The position numbers and the translations under genes were made by a program. A stretch of DNA of 8,061 nt, taken from NCBI GenBank assembly GCA_946409145.1, contig CAMJVA010000068.1:1-8061 (forward strand), in the 5' to 3' direction. Shown in pieces: positions 6,901 to 8,061 of this stretch. The notes below the pieces were generated by a model. The model searched no databases, was not told where the DNA came from, and saw only the letters and a program-made list of their open reading frames with translations. Numbering within the stretch: position 1 is the stretch's first letter; each line of letters begins with the position of its first letter. Source of the stretch: an uncultured Enterococcus sp. (GTDB taxonomy: Bacteria > Bacillota > Bacilli > Lactobacillales > Enterococcaceae).

Positions 6901-7693
6901 CTCCATAATAGTTCACTAAATCATAATTTGTTCCTCGAAGGTGATTAATTTTTCCCATGTATTTTTCAACAATACTTGGAAGTTGATCATAATAACGGTT
7001 CACTGTTTCTCTTTGTTGAAAAAAGATTTCAGGAGGTTGATTTGCCCCAGAAACAGTGGGATGGTTAGGATTCATTCCCCGACTTCTAAATTTTTCTAAA
7101 GCTTCTTCATTGACTAAAGATTTAAGTTCATCATAGTCAATGACGTCAATTTTTTGAATTTCATGACTGGTTCTAAAACCATCAAAGAAATTTAAAAATG
7201 GAACACTTCCTTCAAGAGAAGCTAAATGAGCTACTGCTGAAAGATCCATTACTTCTTGAACAGAACTTTCCACTAACATGGCAAAACCAGTTTGTCTAGT
7301 AGCCATTACATCACTGTGGTCTCCAAAAATACTTAAGGCATTACTTGTGACTGCCCGTGCGGCCACATGAAATACTCCTGGAAGTAATTCTCCTGCGATT
7401 TTATACATATTAGGAATCATTAAAAGCAACCCTTGAGAAGAGGTGTAAGTACTAGACAATGCCCCAGTTTTTAAGGAACCATGTAAGACTCCTGCAGCCC
7501 CTGCTTCTGACTGCATTTCCACTACTTTCACACTTTGACCAAATAAATTTTCTTTTCCTTGACTGGACCACTCATCAACGAGTTCAGCCATGGTAGAACT
7601 TGGGGTAATAGGATAAATAGCCGCAAGCTCTGTGAAGGCATAGGAAATATAAGCCGCTGCTGTATTTCCATCCATCGTTTCTTTTTTTCTCAT
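3974..7693 (-). CDS. nifJ: Pyruvate:flavodoxin/ferredoxin oxidoreductase
   Basis: A cytoplasmic 1239-residue single-chain enzyme: pyruvate + CoA + oxidised ferredoxin or flavodoxin gives acetyl-CoA + CO2 + reduced carrier. The domain order is complete. The N-terminal pyruvate/TPP domain has YPITPSS (27-33, T30), E63 and R113. The central domain contains FWGFGSDGTVGANK (422-435). A two-cluster ferredoxin domain follows, with C693/C696/C699/C703 and C747/C750/C753/C757. The TPP-binding domain has C814, C817, C842 and C1076 for the proximal Fe-S cluster, GGDGW (966-970) and SNTGGQ (N1001). These residues line up with those known for Desulfovibrio PFOR. The ATG has an AAGGAG site 9 bases upstream. 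From about 1173 the chain runs into a 67-residue Lys/Arg/Glu-rich tail, making it longer than the 1170-1200 residues usual for NifJ. The gene is transcribed alone; no electron carrier gene is adjacent. Confidence 0.97.
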   Translation of the reverse strand: MRKKETMDGNTAAAYISYAFTELAAIYPITPSSTMAELVDEWSSQGKENLFGQSVKVVEMQSEAGAAGVLHGSLKTGALSSTYTSSQGLLLMIPNMYKIAGELLPGVFHVAARAVTSNALSIFGDHSDVMATRQTGFAMLVESSVQEVMDLSAVAHLASLEGSVPFLNFFDGFRTSHEIQKIDVIDYDELKSLVNEEALEKFRSRGMNPNHPTVSGANQPPEIFFQQRETVNRYYDQLPSIVEKYMGKINHLRGTNYDLVNYYGAPDATEVIVSMGSVGPIIEQTVDYLNKQGKKVGFLNVHLFRPFPSEKLIAKLPKTVEKIAVLDRTKEPGAAGEPLLLDVQSAFYEANVHPTIIGGRFGLGSKDVLPNHILAIFNELAKNPSEMKERFTVGITDDVTHLSLDPVPLLDLTNPKTYQAKFWGFGSDGTVGANKSAIKIIGNNTDKFAQGYFYYDSKKSGGLTVSHLRFGDTPIRSSYLIENADFIACHNPAYLHLYDLTKGLKQGGIFLLNTPWNDEQLDKNLPVKLKKYLAENKIHFYTIDAVSLAQEVGLGRRINTAMETAFFRLTDIIPFETVLPILKESAFKAYGKKSMAVVDKNIKAIDGTVERLHEVQVPASWLEEEMIKQEKPSHLPKFFYNISKPVNEMEGEKITVQNLIDNGLTDGSMPLGTTQYEKRGIALEVPVWDENFCIQCNECAFVCPHASIRPFLATDEELKDAPEGFITRDLKGADGLKYRIQVSLEDCTGCGLCVEACPKKGAALKLMPYETQKEQAVNWAFAMTLKTKENPAKNKETVVGTQFNEPLIEFSSACPGCGETPYLKLLTQLYGDRLQISNATGCSSIYGGAFPVTPYKTNDQGQGPAWSNSLLEDNAEFGYGMYLANEVRREKLAVLMGKALEVVSDDLKSLMEDWLNHLSEGKGTRQRATKLEAALKEALLKEDNKQLAEIYAMKDQFVKPSQWMIGGDGWAYDIGFGGIDHVIATGADVNILVMDNEVYSNTGGQTSKATPASAIAKFSASGKYFGKKDLGLMAMSYGNVYVAQIASGANQMQTIKAFTEAENFPGPSIIIAYTPCINHGLKAGMSQTLKEAKDAVESGYWSLYRFNPELEEQGKVPMSLDFKKPDFSKMPDFMRGQTRFSSLETNYPEMAKELFEKNVNDAKRRFFNYARLTGEEQKIRERLLKMEEKKAGKEETKTSLTSEKVTKKVRDKGEDSPEKIAARKRREERRAARHAKENQ

Positions 7694-7730
7694 CTATTTT
7701 AACTCCTTTAGGAAAATTATTTCTTCCTTA

Positions 7731-7758
7731 AGTATATTCCAAAATTTCACAAATTCAA
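7731..7758 (-). promoter_or_regulatory. Promoter of nifJ
   Basis: Minus-strand TTGAAT (7753-7758), a 16-bp spacer and TATACT (7731-7736). Transcription would start near 7724, about 30 bases before the ATG. Confidence 0.6.
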
Positions 7759-7774
7759 ACTCATATTATGAAAA

Positions 7775-7793
7775 TTTAATGATAATCATCTTC
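7775..7793. promoter_or_regulatory. Fur-box-like operator upstream of nifJ
   Basis: TTTAATGATAATCATCTTC matches the classical 19-bp Fur box (GATAATGATAATCATTATC) at 15 of 19 positions, with the central 13 bases identical. It ends 16 bp above the nifJ -35. Related regulators (PerR, Zur) use similar palindromes, so the exact regulator is uncertain. Regulation by iron would suit an enzyme carrying three Fe-S clusters. Confidence 0.45.
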
Positions 7794-7845
7794 TTTGCTT
7801 TACCTGATGTTTTCCCTTTTTCTGCCCCTTTTAACAAAAATATCC

Positions 7846-7883
7846 AAAAACAACCCCTTGTAGCCTTAAAGCCACAAGGGGTT
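7846..7883 (-). terminator. Rho-independent terminator of glnA
   Basis: On the minus strand a GC-rich stem beginning AACCCCTTGT (7883 downward) pairs with ACAAGGGGTT (ending at 7852), continuous with two G-T wobbles up to a small TTTAA-type loop, then GTTTTT (7851-7846). It starts about 10 bases after the glnA stop and separates glnA from nifJ. Confidence 0.93.
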
Positions 7884-7893
7884 TCGTTACTTT

Positions 7894-8061
7894 TTAATAT
7901 AATTCTAAATATTGTTCTCTTTCCCATTCAGAAACAGTTTGGCGGAAGGCCGCCCATTCCATTTTCTTAGCTTCCACAAAATTATTATAAATATGATTTC
8001 CTAAAGCCTCTTTTACCACTTCATCTTTTCGCATGGCTTTAATAGCATTGTGCAACGTAGA
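7894..8061 (-). CDS. glnA: Glutamine synthetase type I, C-terminal end (5' part outside window)
   Basis: Only the last 55 residues are in the window; the gene continues past the right edge. GlnA makes glutamine from glutamate, ammonia and ATP as a cytoplasmic dodecamer. The fragment shows the closing part of the GS-I catalytic domain: EALGNHIYNNF, then VEAKKMEWAAFRQTVSEWE, and the tail REQYLELY. This matches the Bacillus-type GlnA ending (EAKEIEW.MFR..V..WEREQY...Y). The active site and any regulatory segment are not visible. The stop TAA at 7894-7896 is followed by a strong terminator, so glnA is not cotranscribed with nifJ. Whether glnR precedes it, as is usual in Firmicutes, cannot be seen. 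Confidence 0.93.
   Translation of the reverse strand, partial: STLHNAIKAMRKDEVVKEALGNHIYNNFVEAKKMEWAAFRQTVSEWEREQYLELY

Noticed and set aside
7779..7970. Plus-strand frame of 63 codons in the glnA/nifJ gap
   Set aside because: It crosses the glnA terminator and runs antisense into the glnA 3' end; no ribosome site or promoter supports it.
1..8061. CRISPR array, prophage, toxin-antitoxin or defence genes
   Set aside because: No regularly spaced repeats, no integrase, nuclease or phage-like protein, and no two-gene toxin-antitoxin arrangement was seen on either strand.

Overview
This is an AT-rich, tightly packed stretch of a low-GC Gram-positive chromosome. The lipoprotein signal on the binding protein, strong AGGAGG-type ribosome sites, tRNA genes without an encoded CCA, a GlnA C-terminus of Bacillus type and an Enterococcus/Lactobacillales-like gene mix point to Lactobacillales. 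Enterococcaceae or a near relative that ferments anaerobically is my best guess, but the genus cannot be fixed from the sequence. Nothing in the window looks foreign. Apart from the two genes cut by the window edges, every gene is intact.

Layout. On the + strand (1-1345) lie the 3' part of a cardiolipin synthase with its own terminator, a promoter and two tRNA genes (Glu-CTC and Ser-CGA) closed by a strong terminator, a short tandem GGGCAG repeat just beyond it, and a promoter driving an unrecognised 59-residue membrane protein too short for usual ORF cut-offs. A long stem with a nested hairpin (1345-1433) separates this from the minus-strand genes. On the - strand, read from right to left, are: the last 55 residues of glutamine synthetase (glnA) with its terminator; nifJ, a complete pyruvate:flavodoxin/ferredoxin oxidoreductase of 1239 residues with its own promoter, a Fur-like operator and a terminator; and a three-gene polar amino acid ABC transporter (lipoprotein, permease, ATPase) with its own promoter region and a possible cre site.

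How the genes fit together. The transporter and GlnA both concern amino acid/nitrogen supply. NifJ oxidises pyruvate to acetyl-CoA and passes electrons to flavodoxin or ferredoxin, which is an anaerobic route. Each unit has its own terminator, so they are neighbours rather than one operon. No flavodoxin, ferredoxin or hydrogenase gene is in view.

I found no convincing new multi-gene system. The points most worth a second look are the long, highly charged C-terminal tail of NifJ, the Fur-box-like sequence upstream of it, the GGGCAG tandem repeat beside the tRNA-Ser gene, the nested structure between the convergent genes, the unusual tRNA end bases, and the unknown small membrane protein.
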